From positions 287,090-351,089 of the forward strand of contig CALLMM010000010.1 in assembly GCA_938005745.1 (NCBI GenBank): a stretch of 64,000 nucleotides of DNA, in the 5' to 3' direction. Origin of the DNA: an uncultured Chthonomonadales bacterium. GTDB lineage: Bacteria; Armatimonadota; Chthonomonadetes; Chthonomonadales; CAJBBX01. The position numbers were made by a program, and so were the translations under genes. Under the pieces are notes generated by a model that searched no databases, was not told the DNA's origin, and saw nothing but the letters and a program-made list of their open reading frames with translations. Below, piece by piece: positions 46,630 through 54,694 of the stretch (position 1 is its first letter; every line of letters starts with the position of its first letter).

Positions 46630-47274
46630 GTGATGGCGGGAGGCGCAGGCTGGGCGCAGGCGGGCTTTGTGAAGTACGTTGAGCCGCGCGAGAAGGCGTT
46701 TACCGCGCTGGTTCCGCAGGGCTGGCAGACGGAGGGCGGCATTGTGCGCCGGGGACCGGATGTCGCCGGGGCGGTGAACGCCACCGAGGCGAAGGTGGAC
46801 TTCACCATCAAGAGCGACGCGACCGGAACCATGATGGCGCGCTGGCTGCCGGACATCATGTTCATTGACCTGCGCGGTCAGGCGATCGAGGGAATGTTTG
46901 CGCCCGGCTCTCAGTGCAACGGGTGCGTGGTGCTGCCGCGTCTGGGGGGCGTCAACTATCTGGTGAAGGTGATCCTTCCCCGCGCCCATCCCGGCGCGCA
47001 GAACGTGAAGGTGCTGGGCAGTGCGCGCATCCCGGAGGTGGAGAAGGGCTTCGATCAGCTTCGCGCCATGCTGCAGATCCCGCTGCCGCTGACCTACGAG
47101 GCGCAGCTTGTCGCCGGCGAGTACACGGAGGTCGGACGGCAGTTCCGACAGATCCTGTTCACGGTGATCGAGGACTATATCAAGACCGGCGTCGGTCTGT
47201 GGAAGAGCCGGAGCACCGTCATCTTCCGCGCGCACCGCATTCTGAATGAAACCCGGGTCTATATGGTAAGATGA
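46630..47274 (+). CDS. Secreted protein of unknown function; normal start blocked by TGA
   Basis: 214 residues from the first in-frame start codons (GTG 46630, ATG 46633). The sequence begins inside a signal peptide (AGGAGWAQAGF). Upstream in the same frame, an ATG at 46585 with a strong ribosome site (GAGGAGAGAGAGG) is followed directly by TGA, then SWFNSGCLAAALIVMAGG, a perfect signal peptide. A point mutation or sequencing error of one codon would explain this. The mature part resembles a common secreted domain: PREKAFTALVPQGWQTEGGI followed by a pair of beta-sheet halves. No catalytic motif is seen. The function is unknown. Confidence 0.75.
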   Translation: MMAGGAGWAQAGFVKYVEPREKAFTALVPQGWQTEGGIVRRGPDVAGAVNATEAKVDFTIKSDATGTMMARWLPDIMFIDLRGQAIEGMFAPGSQCNGCVVLPRLGGVNYLVKVILPRAHPGAQNVKVLGSARIPEVEKGFDQLRAMLQIPLPLTYEAQLVAGEYTEVGRQFRQILFTVIEDYIKTGVGLWKSRSTVIFRAHRILNETRVYMVR

Positions 47275-47338
47275 TAGGCATCACCGGGGCGTATCGGCTG
47301 GCTGCCTCAAACGAATGGAACGGAGATCACTGGCTCGG

Positions 47339-49354
47339 ATGAATCCCGATAAAGCATACTACATCACCACGCCGATCTACTATGTGAATGGCAGACCCCA
47401 TATCGGCGCGGCGTTGACGACGACCTGCTGCGATGTGCTGGCGCGATTTCATCGGATGCGGGGCAGGAGGTCGTGGTTTCTGACCGGAACCGACGAACAG
47501 GCTCCCAAGGTGGTCGAGGCGGCGCAGAAGGCGCAGATCCCGGTGCAGCAGTTCGTGGATACGCTGGCGGGCGAGTTTCAGGCGACCTGGAGACGGCTGC
47601 ATATCGCCTTCGATGACTTCATCCGCACCACCGAGCCGCGTCATGTCGAGGTGGTGCAAGAGGTGTTTCGACGGCTGCGCGACCGGGGCGATATCTACAA
47701 GGGGCTGTATCAGGGCTGGTACTGCGTTGCCGATGAGACCTACTTCCGCGACAGCGATGTGGGAGAGGATCACCTCTGCCCGAATCCGGAGTGCCGCCGC
47801 CCGCTGGAGCGCAAGAGCGAGGAGTGCTACTTCTTCCGTCTCTCCGCCTACGGCGACCGCCTGCGGCAGTATATCGAGGCGAACCCGGAGTTTCTGCAGC
47901 CCGATTTCCGCCGCAATGAGGTGATCCGCTTCATCGAGTCGGGGCTGCGCGACATGAACATCACCCGCGTCAACGACGGCTGGGGCATCCCGGTTCCCGA
48001 CGATCCCGACAATGTGATCTATGTCTGGTTCGACGCCGTCATTAACTATCTGGCGGCGACCGGCTGGCCCCATGCCCCCGACTGGGAAAACCTCTGGCCC
48101 GCCGATGTGCATCTGGTCGGCAAGGAGATCTATGTCCGGTTTCACGCCACGCTCTGGCCCGCCATGCTGATGGGGCTGGATCTTCCCCTGCCGCGAACGG
48201 TCTATGCGCACGGCTTCTGGGTGGACGCCGAAGGCAAGAAGGCGGGCAAACGCACGGGAGGCATTCCGCATCCGATTGAATTGGCGCAGGAGATCAGCGA
48301 CCTGTCCGGCGCGCCCTTCGAGATGGCGGCGGACGCGCTGCGCTACCTGATGCTGCGTGAGATGGTCTTTCACGGCGACACGGAGTACGCCAGAGAGAGC
48401 TTCCTGGGCCGCTACAACACCGATCTCGCCAACGATCTGGGCAACCTGTGCAATCGCGCCGTCAACATGGTCACCCGCTACTTCGACGGCGTGGTTCCGA
48501 CCCCGACGCGCGCGGAGGAGGAGATCGTACAGCTTGCGCGGGAGACGGCGCAGGAGTATGAGACGGCTCTGGGAGAGTTTCGATTCAACGCCGCGCTGGA
48601 AGCGGTCTGGCGGCTGATCGGACGGATGAACCGCTACATCGAGGAGAAGACGCCCTGGAAGCAGGCGAAGGAGGGAGATCGGGAGGAGCTTGCCGTCACG
48701 CTCTACACCTGCCTGGAGGCGGTGCGTGTCGCGGCGACCCTGCTGGCTCCCGTGATGCCGGCAGCCTCCGGCGCGCTCTGGAGGCAGATCGGCTTGCCGA
48801 CGACGGTAGATACGGTGCGCTGGGAGGAGGCGACCACTTGGGGACTGCTCTCGCCCGGCACGACGGTACCGGCTCCGCAGCCGCTCTTCCCGCGAATCCT
48901 GGACGCCGTGAAACCGGACGAAAAAAAGAGGGTATCGGAGAGTAAAAAGGTGGAGACAACCGATCAGGAGAAGAGCCGCAAGGAGGAGGGGACGCCTCCC
49001 GCCGCGACAGGGGAGCAGAGTGCCGAAGCCCCCGTTATCACCATAGACGAGTTCATGAAGGTGCAGCTTCGCGTCGCCAATGTAACGGCGGCGGAGCCTG
49101 TCCCCAACGCCAGCAAGCTGCTCAAGCTGACGGTCGAGGTCGGCGAGGAGACGCGCACCATTCTGGCGGGCATTGCGGAGATGTATCAGCCGGAGGAGCT
49201 GGTTGGAAAGCAGGTGGTGGTGGTGGCGAATCTGGCTCCGCGCAAGATGCGCGGCGTGGAATCGCAGGGGATGCTGCTTGCGGCGGATGTGGAGGGACAG
49301 GCGATCATCGTGCAGCCGGAGACGCGCGTTCCTTCCGGCTCCCGGGTGCGTTAG
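47339..49354 (+). CDS. metG: Methionyl-tRNA synthetase with C-terminal tRNA-binding domain
   Basis: 671 residues. I chose the start at 47339 (MNPDKAYYITTPIYYVNG), which fits the family N-terminus; an ATG at 47315 is in frame but has no ribosome site. The catalytic domain has the HIGH-equivalent PHIGA (47399-47410) and an anticodon-binding helical domain (NRAVNMVTRYFDG, then MNRYIEEKTPWKQA). A zinc-type knuckle region contains CPNPECRRPL. The KMSKS loop reads KAGKR (48239-48253). A flexible Lys/Glu linker (EKKRVSESKKVETTDQEKSR) leads to a Trbp111/EMAP-like tRNA-binding domain (FMKVQLRVANVTAAEPVPNA). The two catalytic motifs diverge from the norm, as described in the findings. Confidence 0.95.
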   Translation: MNPDKAYYITTPIYYVNGRPHIGAALTTTCCDVLARFHRMRGRRSWFLTGTDEQAPKVVEAAQKAQIPVQQFVDTLAGEFQATWRRLHIAFDDFIRTTEPRHVEVVQEVFRRLRDRGDIYKGLYQGWYCVADETYFRDSDVGEDHLCPNPECRRPLERKSEECYFFRLSAYGDRLRQYIEANPEFLQPDFRRNEVIRFIESGLRDMNITRVNDGWGIPVPDDPDNVIYVWFDAVINYLAATGWPHAPDWENLWPADVHLVGKEIYVRFHATLWPAMLMGLDLPLPRTVYAHGFWVDAEGKKAGKRTGGIPHPIELAQEISDLSGAPFEMAADALRYLMLREMVFHGDTEYARESFLGRYNTDLANDLGNLCNRAVNMVTRYFDGVVPTPTRAEEEIVQLARETAQEYETALGEFRFNAALEAVWRLIGRMNRYIEEKTPWKQAKEGDREELAVTLYTCLEAVRVAATLLAPVMPAASGALWRQIGLPTTVDTVRWEEATTWGLLSPGTTVPAPQPLFPRILDAVKPDEKKRVSESKKVETTDQEKSRKEEGTPPAATGEQSAEAPVITIDEFMKVQLRVANVTAAEPVPNASKLLKLTVEVGEETRTILAGIAEMYQPEELVGKQVVVVANLAPRKMRGVESQGMLLAADVEGQAIIVQPETRVPSGSRVR

Positions 49355-49438
49355 GAAAAAAAGCGTCACCATCGCCGGAAACTGGCGTCCATAGGGGTAG
49401 AGAGTTTAGCTCCACTAACTGTTTTATGGAGGGAACGA

Positions 49439-50830
49439 ATGAACCGGGTGCATAGATGGCTGGCAGTGGGGCTTCTCGCGGCATCTCCGGCGATGCTGTG
49501 GGGAGCGGGCGCGATTCCGACTGCCGCGTCCAATGCGAACTGGCCCCACTGGCGCGGACCGGAAGGCAACGGCGTCAGCAGAGCCACGAACCTGCCGACG
49601 ACCTGGAGTCTGGAGAAGAATATTGTCTGGAAGACTCCCCTGCCGGCATGGAGCGGAGGGACGCCGGTGGTCTGGGGGGACCGAATCTTCGTCACCTCGC
49701 CCAGCGAATCGACGCCGGAGACTGCAGGAGGCGGAGGCGAGCAGGAGCAGGGAACACGCCGGGGAGGCTTGCGCGGAACGCGGCGCGATCCGGGCGGTCA
49801 GTCCCTGCTGCTGATCTGTATCTCCCGTAAGAACGGCTCCGTCCTGTGGAAGAAGGAGCTGGATCGCGGCAACCAGGTCTGGATGAAGCAGAACAACACC
49901 TCGCCCTCCCCGGTCACTGACGGCAAGCATGTCTGGGTGGTGACAGGCAACGGCGTGGTCACTGCGCTGACCATGGACGGCAAAGAGGTCTGGAAGCGCA
50001 ATCTCCAGCGCGACTACGGTAAGTTCGGTCTGAACTGGGGCTACGCCTCGTCGCCGACGCTCTACAACGGGATGCTGATTATCCAGGTGCTGCACGGCTA
50101 CACGACCGACGATCCCTCCTATGTGGTGGCGTTCAACAGCCTGACCGGCAAAGAGATATGGCGCAGAGAGCGTCCGACCGATGCTCCGATGGAGTCTCCG
50201 GACGCCTACACGACCCCAGCGATCCTCAAGCATGGCGGAACCGCCCAGATCGTCATCAGCGGCGGCGACTACGTGACGGGACACGATCCGGCGACCGGGA
50301 AGGAGATCTGGCGCGCTGGAGGGTTGAACCCGCAGCGTCAGGGCAATTATCGGATCGTCGCCTCTCCCGTCGTCTCGGATGGTCTGATCTATGCGCCTTC
50401 GCGCCGCCGCCCCCTGCTGGCGATCCGCGCCGGAGGCAGGGGCGACATCACGGCGACCCATATCGCCTGGAAGTGGGATCAGCGGGGCGGTCCCGACGTG
50501 CCGACGCCCGTGACGGATGGGAAGTACTTCTATATGGTGGACGACTCGGGGTACGCGACCTGTCTGGACGCGAAGACCGGGCAGCTGATCTGGGGACCGG
50601 AGCGGACGGCTCCGGGAACGGTGGACTCTTCGCCCCTGCTGGCGGACGGCAAGCTCTACATTCTCAACGAGAACGCGGTAACGACCGTATTAGCCGCCGG
50701 TCCGCAGTTCAAGGTGCTGGCGACCAACGAACTGGACGGAAGCTATACGCTCTCTTCGATTGCCGTCGCCGGAAAGCAGCTATTTGTGCGAACCGGGACG
50801 CATCTCTACTGTATCGAGGAGAAGCGGTAG
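49439..50830 (+). CDS. Secreted PQQ-like beta-propeller protein
   Basis: 463 residues. GGAGGG sits 4-5 bases before the ATG. The Sec signal is VGLLAASPAMLWGAGA. The mature part opens with WPHWRGPEGNGVSRATNLPT, common in Planctomycetes-like PQQ propellers, and repeats blades such as GGTPVVWGDRIFV, GKHVWVVTGNGVVTAL, GKEVWKRNL, TGKEIWR (twice) and CLDAKTGQLIWG. A flexible Gly/Glu/Arg insert (about residues 97-118) breaks the first blades. Propellers of this group act as scaffolds or bind PQQ; cofactor residues cannot be assigned. The gene converges with ylxR, with only 7 bases between them. Confidence 0.92.
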   Translation: MNRVHRWLAVGLLAASPAMLWGAGAIPTAASNANWPHWRGPEGNGVSRATNLPTTWSLEKNIVWKTPLPAWSGGTPVVWGDRIFVTSPSESTPETAGGGGEQEQGTRRGGLRGTRRDPGGQSLLLICISRKNGSVLWKKELDRGNQVWMKQNNTSPSPVTDGKHVWVVTGNGVVTALTMDGKEVWKRNLQRDYGKFGLNWGYASSPTLYNGMLIIQVLHGYTTDDPSYVVAFNSLTGKEIWRRERPTDAPMESPDAYTTPAILKHGGTAQIVISGGDYVTGHDPATGKEIWRAGGLNPQRQGNYRIVASPVVSDGLIYAPSRRRPLLAIRAGGRGDITATHIAWKWDQRGGPDVPTPVTDGKYFYMVDDSGYATCLDAKTGQLIWGPERTAPGTVDSSPLLADGKLYILNENAVTTVLAAGPQFKVLATNELDGSYTLSSIAVAGKQLFVRTGTHLYCIEEKR

Positions 50831-50837
50831 CCGGCGG

Positions 50838-51128
50838 CTACTTCTCTGTGCCGGAAGGGGGGTCGTCTTCGGCGGCGCAGGCGCGCAGCGCTTCAAAGAC
50901 GGTCGGAGAGATCTCGACTTTGAGGCTGCGCGCCAGTCGTCTCTGTTTTTCCGCGAGGGCGATGCAGGCTGCGCTGGCGCAGACGTAGGCTCCGCGTCCG
51001 CTGCGTTTTCCCGTCGGATCGAAGAGGACGGTTCCATCGGGCTGTCGCACGACGCGCAGCAGTCCGCGCTTTTCGCCGGTAGTCCGGCAGGAGACGCAGG
51101 TGCGTTGCGGGATGTGTCTGGGACGCAT
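50838..51128 (-). CDS. ylxR: YlxR/RnpM RNA-binding protein
   Basis: 96 residues, typical for the family. The family binds RNA and, in Bacillus, RNase P; it usually sits between nusA and infB. Landmarks are PQRTCVSCRTTGEKRGLLRV, GKRSGRGAYVC and ACIALAEKQRRLARSLKVEI; the cysteines are paired CxxC and CxxxxC. The start at 51128 lacks a strong ribosome site. A hairpin separates it from nusA, and infB is not downstream. Confidence 0.93.
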   Translation of the reverse strand: MRPRHIPQRTCVSCRTTGEKRGLLRVVRQPDGTVLFDPTGKRSGRGAYVCASAACIALAEKQRRLARSLKVEISPTVFEALRACAAEDDPPSGTEK

Positions 51129-51152
51129 AGGGGATAGTCCATAAAACAGGGC

Positions 51153-51179
51153 GCGGGGGACGGCAAAGCCGTCCCCCGC
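51153..51179 (-). terminator. Hairpin between nusA and ylxR
   Basis: GCGGGGGACGGC (51153-51164) pairs with GCCGTCCCCCGC (51168-51179) around an AAA loop. On the minus strand it starts 7 bases after the nusA stop and is followed by GCCCTGTTTTATGG, a late T-tract. It could reduce read-through into ylxR or protect the nusA mRNA. Confidence 0.65.
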
Positions 51180-51185
51180 TGTCTG

Positions 51186-52421
51186 TCAGCCTGCCGTTAC
51201 GTCTTCCGCGGAGGGCGCCTCCGTTTCAATTGCCGGGGGCTTGACGCCGTTGGTCGTCGCATGGTCGCGCGCATGGTTCTCCGCATCCGCTTCCAGATCG
51301 TCCAGCGCAACCGCGGAATGCGCCGGTTCCGCTGCCGTCAGTTCGGCGTCGGGCGTCGTGGCGGCGATCAGGGTCGCCCGGGCGACCTGTGACTCGCTGC
51401 GAATGTCAATTCTCCAGTTGGTCAAGCGCGCCGCCAGCCGAACATTCTGCCCCGATTTGCCGATCGCCAGCGACAACTGGTTGTCCGGCACGATCACGAA
51501 CGCGCTCTTCGTCTCCTCGTTGATAGTAACCTTGACCGCTTTTGCGGGAGAGAGCGCTTCGGCGATAAACTGTGCCGGGTCGGGCGACCAGCGGATTATG
51601 TCAATCTTCTCATCGTACAGCTCGTTGACGACCGCCTGCACCCGCGTTCCGCGATGACCGACGCAGCTTCCCACCGGGTCCACCTTCTCATCGCGAGAGA
51701 AGACGGCGATCTTCGAGCGCGCGCCCGGCTCTCTCGCCACCGATTTGATAACGACGGTTCCGTCGGCAATCTCCGGCACCTCCAGTTCAAAGAGGCGGCG
51801 GATGAGGGTGGGATGCGTGCGAGAGACCTCGACCTGCGGACCCTTGGGCATCCAGCGCACCTGCAGGAGGTAGACCTTCAGGCGGTCGTTGAATCGGTAG
51901 GGTTCGGAGGGGACCTGCTCCTGCGGCGGCAGCACCGCCTCGATCTTGCCCAGACTGATGAGAATATTTTTATGTTCGCGCCGCTGAACGGTGCCGGTCA
52001 GCACCTCGCCGACGCGCCCGGTGTACTCTTCAAAGATCTTCTCGCGTTCGGCCTCACGCAGCCGCTGGACGACGACCTGTTTGGCGGTCTGCGCGGCGAT
52101 GCGTCCGAAGGTGCTGGGCGTCACCTCGATCTCCAGCACCTCTCCGGGAACGATGTCCGGGTCGAGCCGGCGCGCCTCTTCCAGAACGATCTCTCCGGGA
52201 GCGATCTCCTCCTGGTCATCCTCCACGACCGTTTTCTGGCAGAAGACCTGGAAGGTGGCTTTGGCGGAGTTGATCCGCACCTTGATCTCCCCGCCCTGAG
52301 ACGCGAAGTTCTTCTTGTAGGCTGTCACCAGCGCCGACTCGATCGTCTCCAGCAGGGCATCCGGCGAGATCTCTTTTTCGCGAGCGATCTGCTGCAACGC
52401 CTCCAGGAATTCTCCGTTCAT
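51186..52421 (-). CDS. nusA: Transcription termination/antitermination factor NusA
   Basis: 411 residues. Two ATGs occur at 52424 and 52421; GGGAGGG is best placed for 52421 (MNGEFLEALQQIAREKEISP). The N-terminal RNA polymerase-binding domain is followed by S1 (GRVGEVLTGTVQRREHKNIL) and two KH domains, the first with GSCVGHRGTRVQAVVNEL and the second with LAIGKSGQNVRLAARLTNW. The C-terminal acidic tail of about 60 residues has no duplicated repeats. It binds RNA polymerase and modulates pausing and termination. The usual operon partner rimP is missing upstream, and infB is not downstream of ylxR. Confidence 0.97.
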   Translation of the reverse strand: MNGEFLEALQQIAREKEISPDALLETIESALVTAYKKNFASQGGEIKVRINSAKATFQVFCQKTVVEDDQEEIAPGEIVLEEARRLDPDIVPGEVLEIEVTPSTFGRIAAQTAKQVVVQRLREAEREKIFEEYTGRVGEVLTGTVQRREHKNILISLGKIEAVLPPQEQVPSEPYRFNDRLKVYLLQVRWMPKGPQVEVSRTHPTLIRRLFELEVPEIADGTVVIKSVAREPGARSKIAVFSRDEKVDPVGSCVGHRGTRVQAVVNELYDEKIDIIRWSPDPAQFIAEALSPAKAVKVTINEETKSAFVIVPDNQLSLAIGKSGQNVRLAARLTNWRIDIRSESQVARATLIAATTPDAELTAAEPAHSAVALDDLEADAENHARDHATTNGVKPPAIETEAPSAEDVTAG

Positions 52422-52447
52422 CATACCCTCCCGATAACAAGACCGTA

Positions 52448-52465
52448 GCCGCCTCAAGAGGCGGC
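52448..52465 (-). promoter_or_regulatory. Second hairpin in the nusA leader
   Basis: GCCGCCTC-AA-GAGGCGGC is a perfect 8-bp inverted repeat ending 24 bases before the first nusA ATG. It may act as an alternative fold to the early terminator. Confidence 0.5.
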
Positions 52466-52476
52466 CACTCCATAGA

Positions 52477-52503
52477 AATAAAAGAGCGGGGTAACCCCCA
52501 CTC
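52477..52503 (-). terminator. Early terminator-like hairpin in the nusA leader
   Basis: On the minus strand GAGTGGGG and CCCCGCTC pair (one G-U) around a GTTA loop and are followed by TTTTATTT. It would stop transcription about 50 bases after the predicted start, before the nusA gene. Confidence 0.7.
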
Positions 52504-52532
52504 CTCTACATGGCGCGTAGAAATCTAAGTAG

Positions 52533-52561
52533 ATTATAACACACCGCTCCGGAAAAGACAA
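52533..52561 (-). promoter_or_regulatory. nusA promoter
   Basis: On the minus strand TTGTCT (52561-52556) and TATAAT (52538-52533) are 17 bases apart. The predicted start near 52526 leaves a leader of about 105 bases. Confidence 0.7.
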
Positions 52562-52716
52562 GGGGCGATCCTGCGACGGACGATCTAGCCTGTCTCATCG
52601 TGGTTCAGGCGGTGCCTGCGGGGCAGGAAAGCGGTGGCGCGATGGTGAATAGCCTGAGTGCCTTCGGGATTTTTCAGGAGGGGAGTCAGAGCAGCCGGAG
52701 ACTGCGCGCACCAACC

Positions 52717-53769
52717 ATGCCGGACTCGTTTGACTACACCACGTCGCAGCGAAGACCGCCGCCGCACCCGCAAAAGCCGGTGCTCACCTGGCTGGTCTGT
52801 CTGATGTGTCTTGTGATGACGGCGGCGTCGCGTCTTCCGGCACTGCTGGACCCGCGCCATGCGGGCGACTACGCCGGCTACGGCTATCTGCCCCTGACGG
52901 AGATATGGAGCGGAGGCTACAGCGCGCTCTTTACCGCCGTCTTTGTGCATGGCAGCCCCTACTCGTGGGGCAGCACCCTGCTGCACATCGGCTTCAATCT
53001 GCTCTGGCTCTATGCCTTGGGGATGTATCTGGAGGAGACGCTCCATCCGATGGCATGGGCGCTCTTCTTCCTCAGTTCCGCGGTGGTGTCGTCGGGGGCG
53101 GAGATCGCGCTGTCGGGCAACGCCGCCATCGGGGCGTCCGGCGTGGTCTACGCGATGTTCGGGCTGATGTGGGCGGGGCGGCAGCGGTATCCGCACTGGC
53201 AGGAGGCGGCGACCCGCCAGAACCTGTATGTGTTCGTCGGATGGGGACTGTTCTGCGTCCTGGCGACCTGGCTGGACTGGCTGCATGTCGCCAATGCCGC
53301 GCACTTCGGCGGGCTGTTGTTTGGACTGGCGGTGGGATGGCTCTTCCTGGCGCGACGATGGCGCGTTCTCTCCGCGCTCATTCTGGTCGGACTGCTGACG
53401 CTGACGGTGCTCTCCGTGACCTGGATGCCCTGGTCTCTGGCATGGACGGAGTGGAAGGGCAATGAGGCGGTCCAGCAGAGGAAGTACGATGCAGCGATCT
53501 ACTGGTATCGCCGCAGTTTGCGGCTGGGGGCAAAGCCGGCGGTGGTCTGGCAGCGAATCATGCTGCTGGAGGCGCAGCGGAACAATCCGGAGGGAGCCAG
53601 ACAGGCGCAGCGTGAATGGCTGCGCGCGCTGGGCTACGATCCCGATCTGCAGCTTCCACAACCGCCGCCCCCCTACTATATCCCTCCTGCTGCCGGGGGA
53701 GGCGCGATCGTCCGCCCGCCGCAGAGAGAGAACCTGTCGCCCCGTCCTTACAGCGAGGATCTTCCCTGA
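52717..53769 (+). CDS. Rhomboid-family intramembrane protease
   Basis: 350 residues from the chosen start at 52717 (MPDSFDYTTSQRR); upstream ATGs in frame are possible. Six membrane segments are seen. The catalytic Ser is S141 in GASGVVYAMFGL, and the paired His is H196 in NAAHFGGLLFG. HxxxN (H90-N94 in HIGFNLLWLYALG) is also kept. After the last helix, a C-terminal domain of about 90 residues (residues 260-350) resembles a helical TPR-like pair, then a Pro-rich tail. It probably cleaves membrane proteins within the bilayer. It heads a plus-strand operon with DUF58 and a cation efflux gene. Confidence 0.9.
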   Translation: MPDSFDYTTSQRRPPPHPQKPVLTWLVCLMCLVMTAASRLPALLDPRHAGDYAGYGYLPLTEIWSGGYSALFTAVFVHGSPYSWGSTLLHIGFNLLWLYALGMYLEETLHPMAWALFFLSSAVVSSGAEIALSGNAAIGASGVVYAMFGLMWAGRQRYPHWQEAATRQNLYVFVGWGLFCVLATWLDWLHVANAAHFGGLLFGLAVGWLFLARRWRVLSALILVGLLTLTVLSVTWMPWSLAWTEWKGNEAVQQRKYDAAIYWYRRSLRLGAKPAVVWQRIMLLEAQRNNPEGARQAQREWLRALGYDPDLQLPQPPPPYYIPPAAGGGAIVRPPQRENLSPRPYSEDLP

Positions 53770-53810
53770 CGGAGAGGGGAGCGCCGCGCGTCCGGCAGAG
53801 GCTGGAGACC

Positions 53811-54689
53811 ATGTCTGAACCGATCCTTGACGCCGCCTTTATGAAAAAACTGGAGCGGCTTTCGCTGATGACGAAACGCGCCTTCGCCGGACAGATGAAG
53901 GGAGAGAAACGCTCCGTCAAGCGCGGCGCCAGCGTGGAGTTCGCCGACTACCGCGAGTATCTGCCGGGGGACGATCTGCGCTATGTGGACTGGAATACGG
54001 CGGCGCGGCTGGAGAAGCTCTTCATCAAGCTGTTTATTGAAGAGGAGGACCTCTATCTCGCGCTGTTGATAGATACCAGCCAGAGCATGGCATTCGGCGA
54101 ACCGAGCAAGCTGCGCTATGCGGCGCGGGTTGCGGCGGCGCTGGGCTATATCGGGCTGAGTAACTACGATCGGGTGAGCGTGACGGCGTTCGCCGCAGAT
54201 GTGCGGGATCTGCTGCGAACCCAGCGCGGTCGCGGGGGCGTTCTGCCCTTCTTTCAGTTCCTGAACCGGCTGGAGCCGGGAGGCGAGACCTCCTTCCCGC
54301 GCGCCCTCAAGACCTTCGCGACGCAGGCGAAGTATCGCGGCGTGGCGATCGTTCTTTCGGATCTGTTTGACCCGCACTGGTCGGAGGGGCTGAAGTCGCT
54401 GCTGGCGCGCGGGTTTCAGGTGGCGGTCATCCATACGCTCAATGAGGAGGAGATCGCGCCATCCCTCAAGGGAGACCTGCGGATCATTGACTGCGAAACC
54501 GGCGAGTCGAAGGAGATGAGCGTCAATCCGGCTCTGCTGCAGCGTTATCAGGCGACCCTGAACGCCTTCTGCGCAGAGATTGAGACCTTCTGCCATCGCT
54601 ACGGCATGGACTATCTCCGCACCTCTACCGCGCAGCCGTTTGAGGAGATCATCCTTCAGTATCTGCGTCAGGGCGGACTGATCAAATAG
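53811..54689 (+). CDS. DUF58 (vWA-like) protein
   Basis: 292 residues. GGAGA lies 3 bases before the ATG. The family signature is REYLPGDDLRYVDWNTAAR, followed by a vWA-type domain with DTSQSM (MIDAS-like DxSxS) and DLFDPH. These proteins work with MoxR-type AAA+ ATPases, which are not in this window. They usually act as chaperones for metal-binding or extracytoplasmic proteins. The gene is 41 bases after the rhomboid and 5 before the efflux gene. Confidence 0.9.
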   Translation: MSEPILDAAFMKKLERLSLMTKRAFAGQMKGEKRSVKRGASVEFADYREYLPGDDLRYVDWNTAARLEKLFIKLFIEEEDLYLALLIDTSQSMAFGEPSKLRYAARVAAALGYIGLSNYDRVSVTAFAADVRDLLRTQRGRGGVLPFFQFLNRLEPGGETSFPRALKTFATQAKYRGVAIVLSDLFDPHWSEGLKSLLARGFQVAVIHTLNEEEIAPSLKGDLRIIDCETGESKEMSVNPALLQRYQATLNAFCAEIETFCHRYGMDYLRTSTAQPFEEIILQYLRQGGLIK

Positions 54690-54694
54690 AGGCT

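Noticed and set aside
47327..49372. A 681-residue minus-strand frame opposite metG
   Set aside because: No motif and biased composition; metG on the plus strand is unmistakable.
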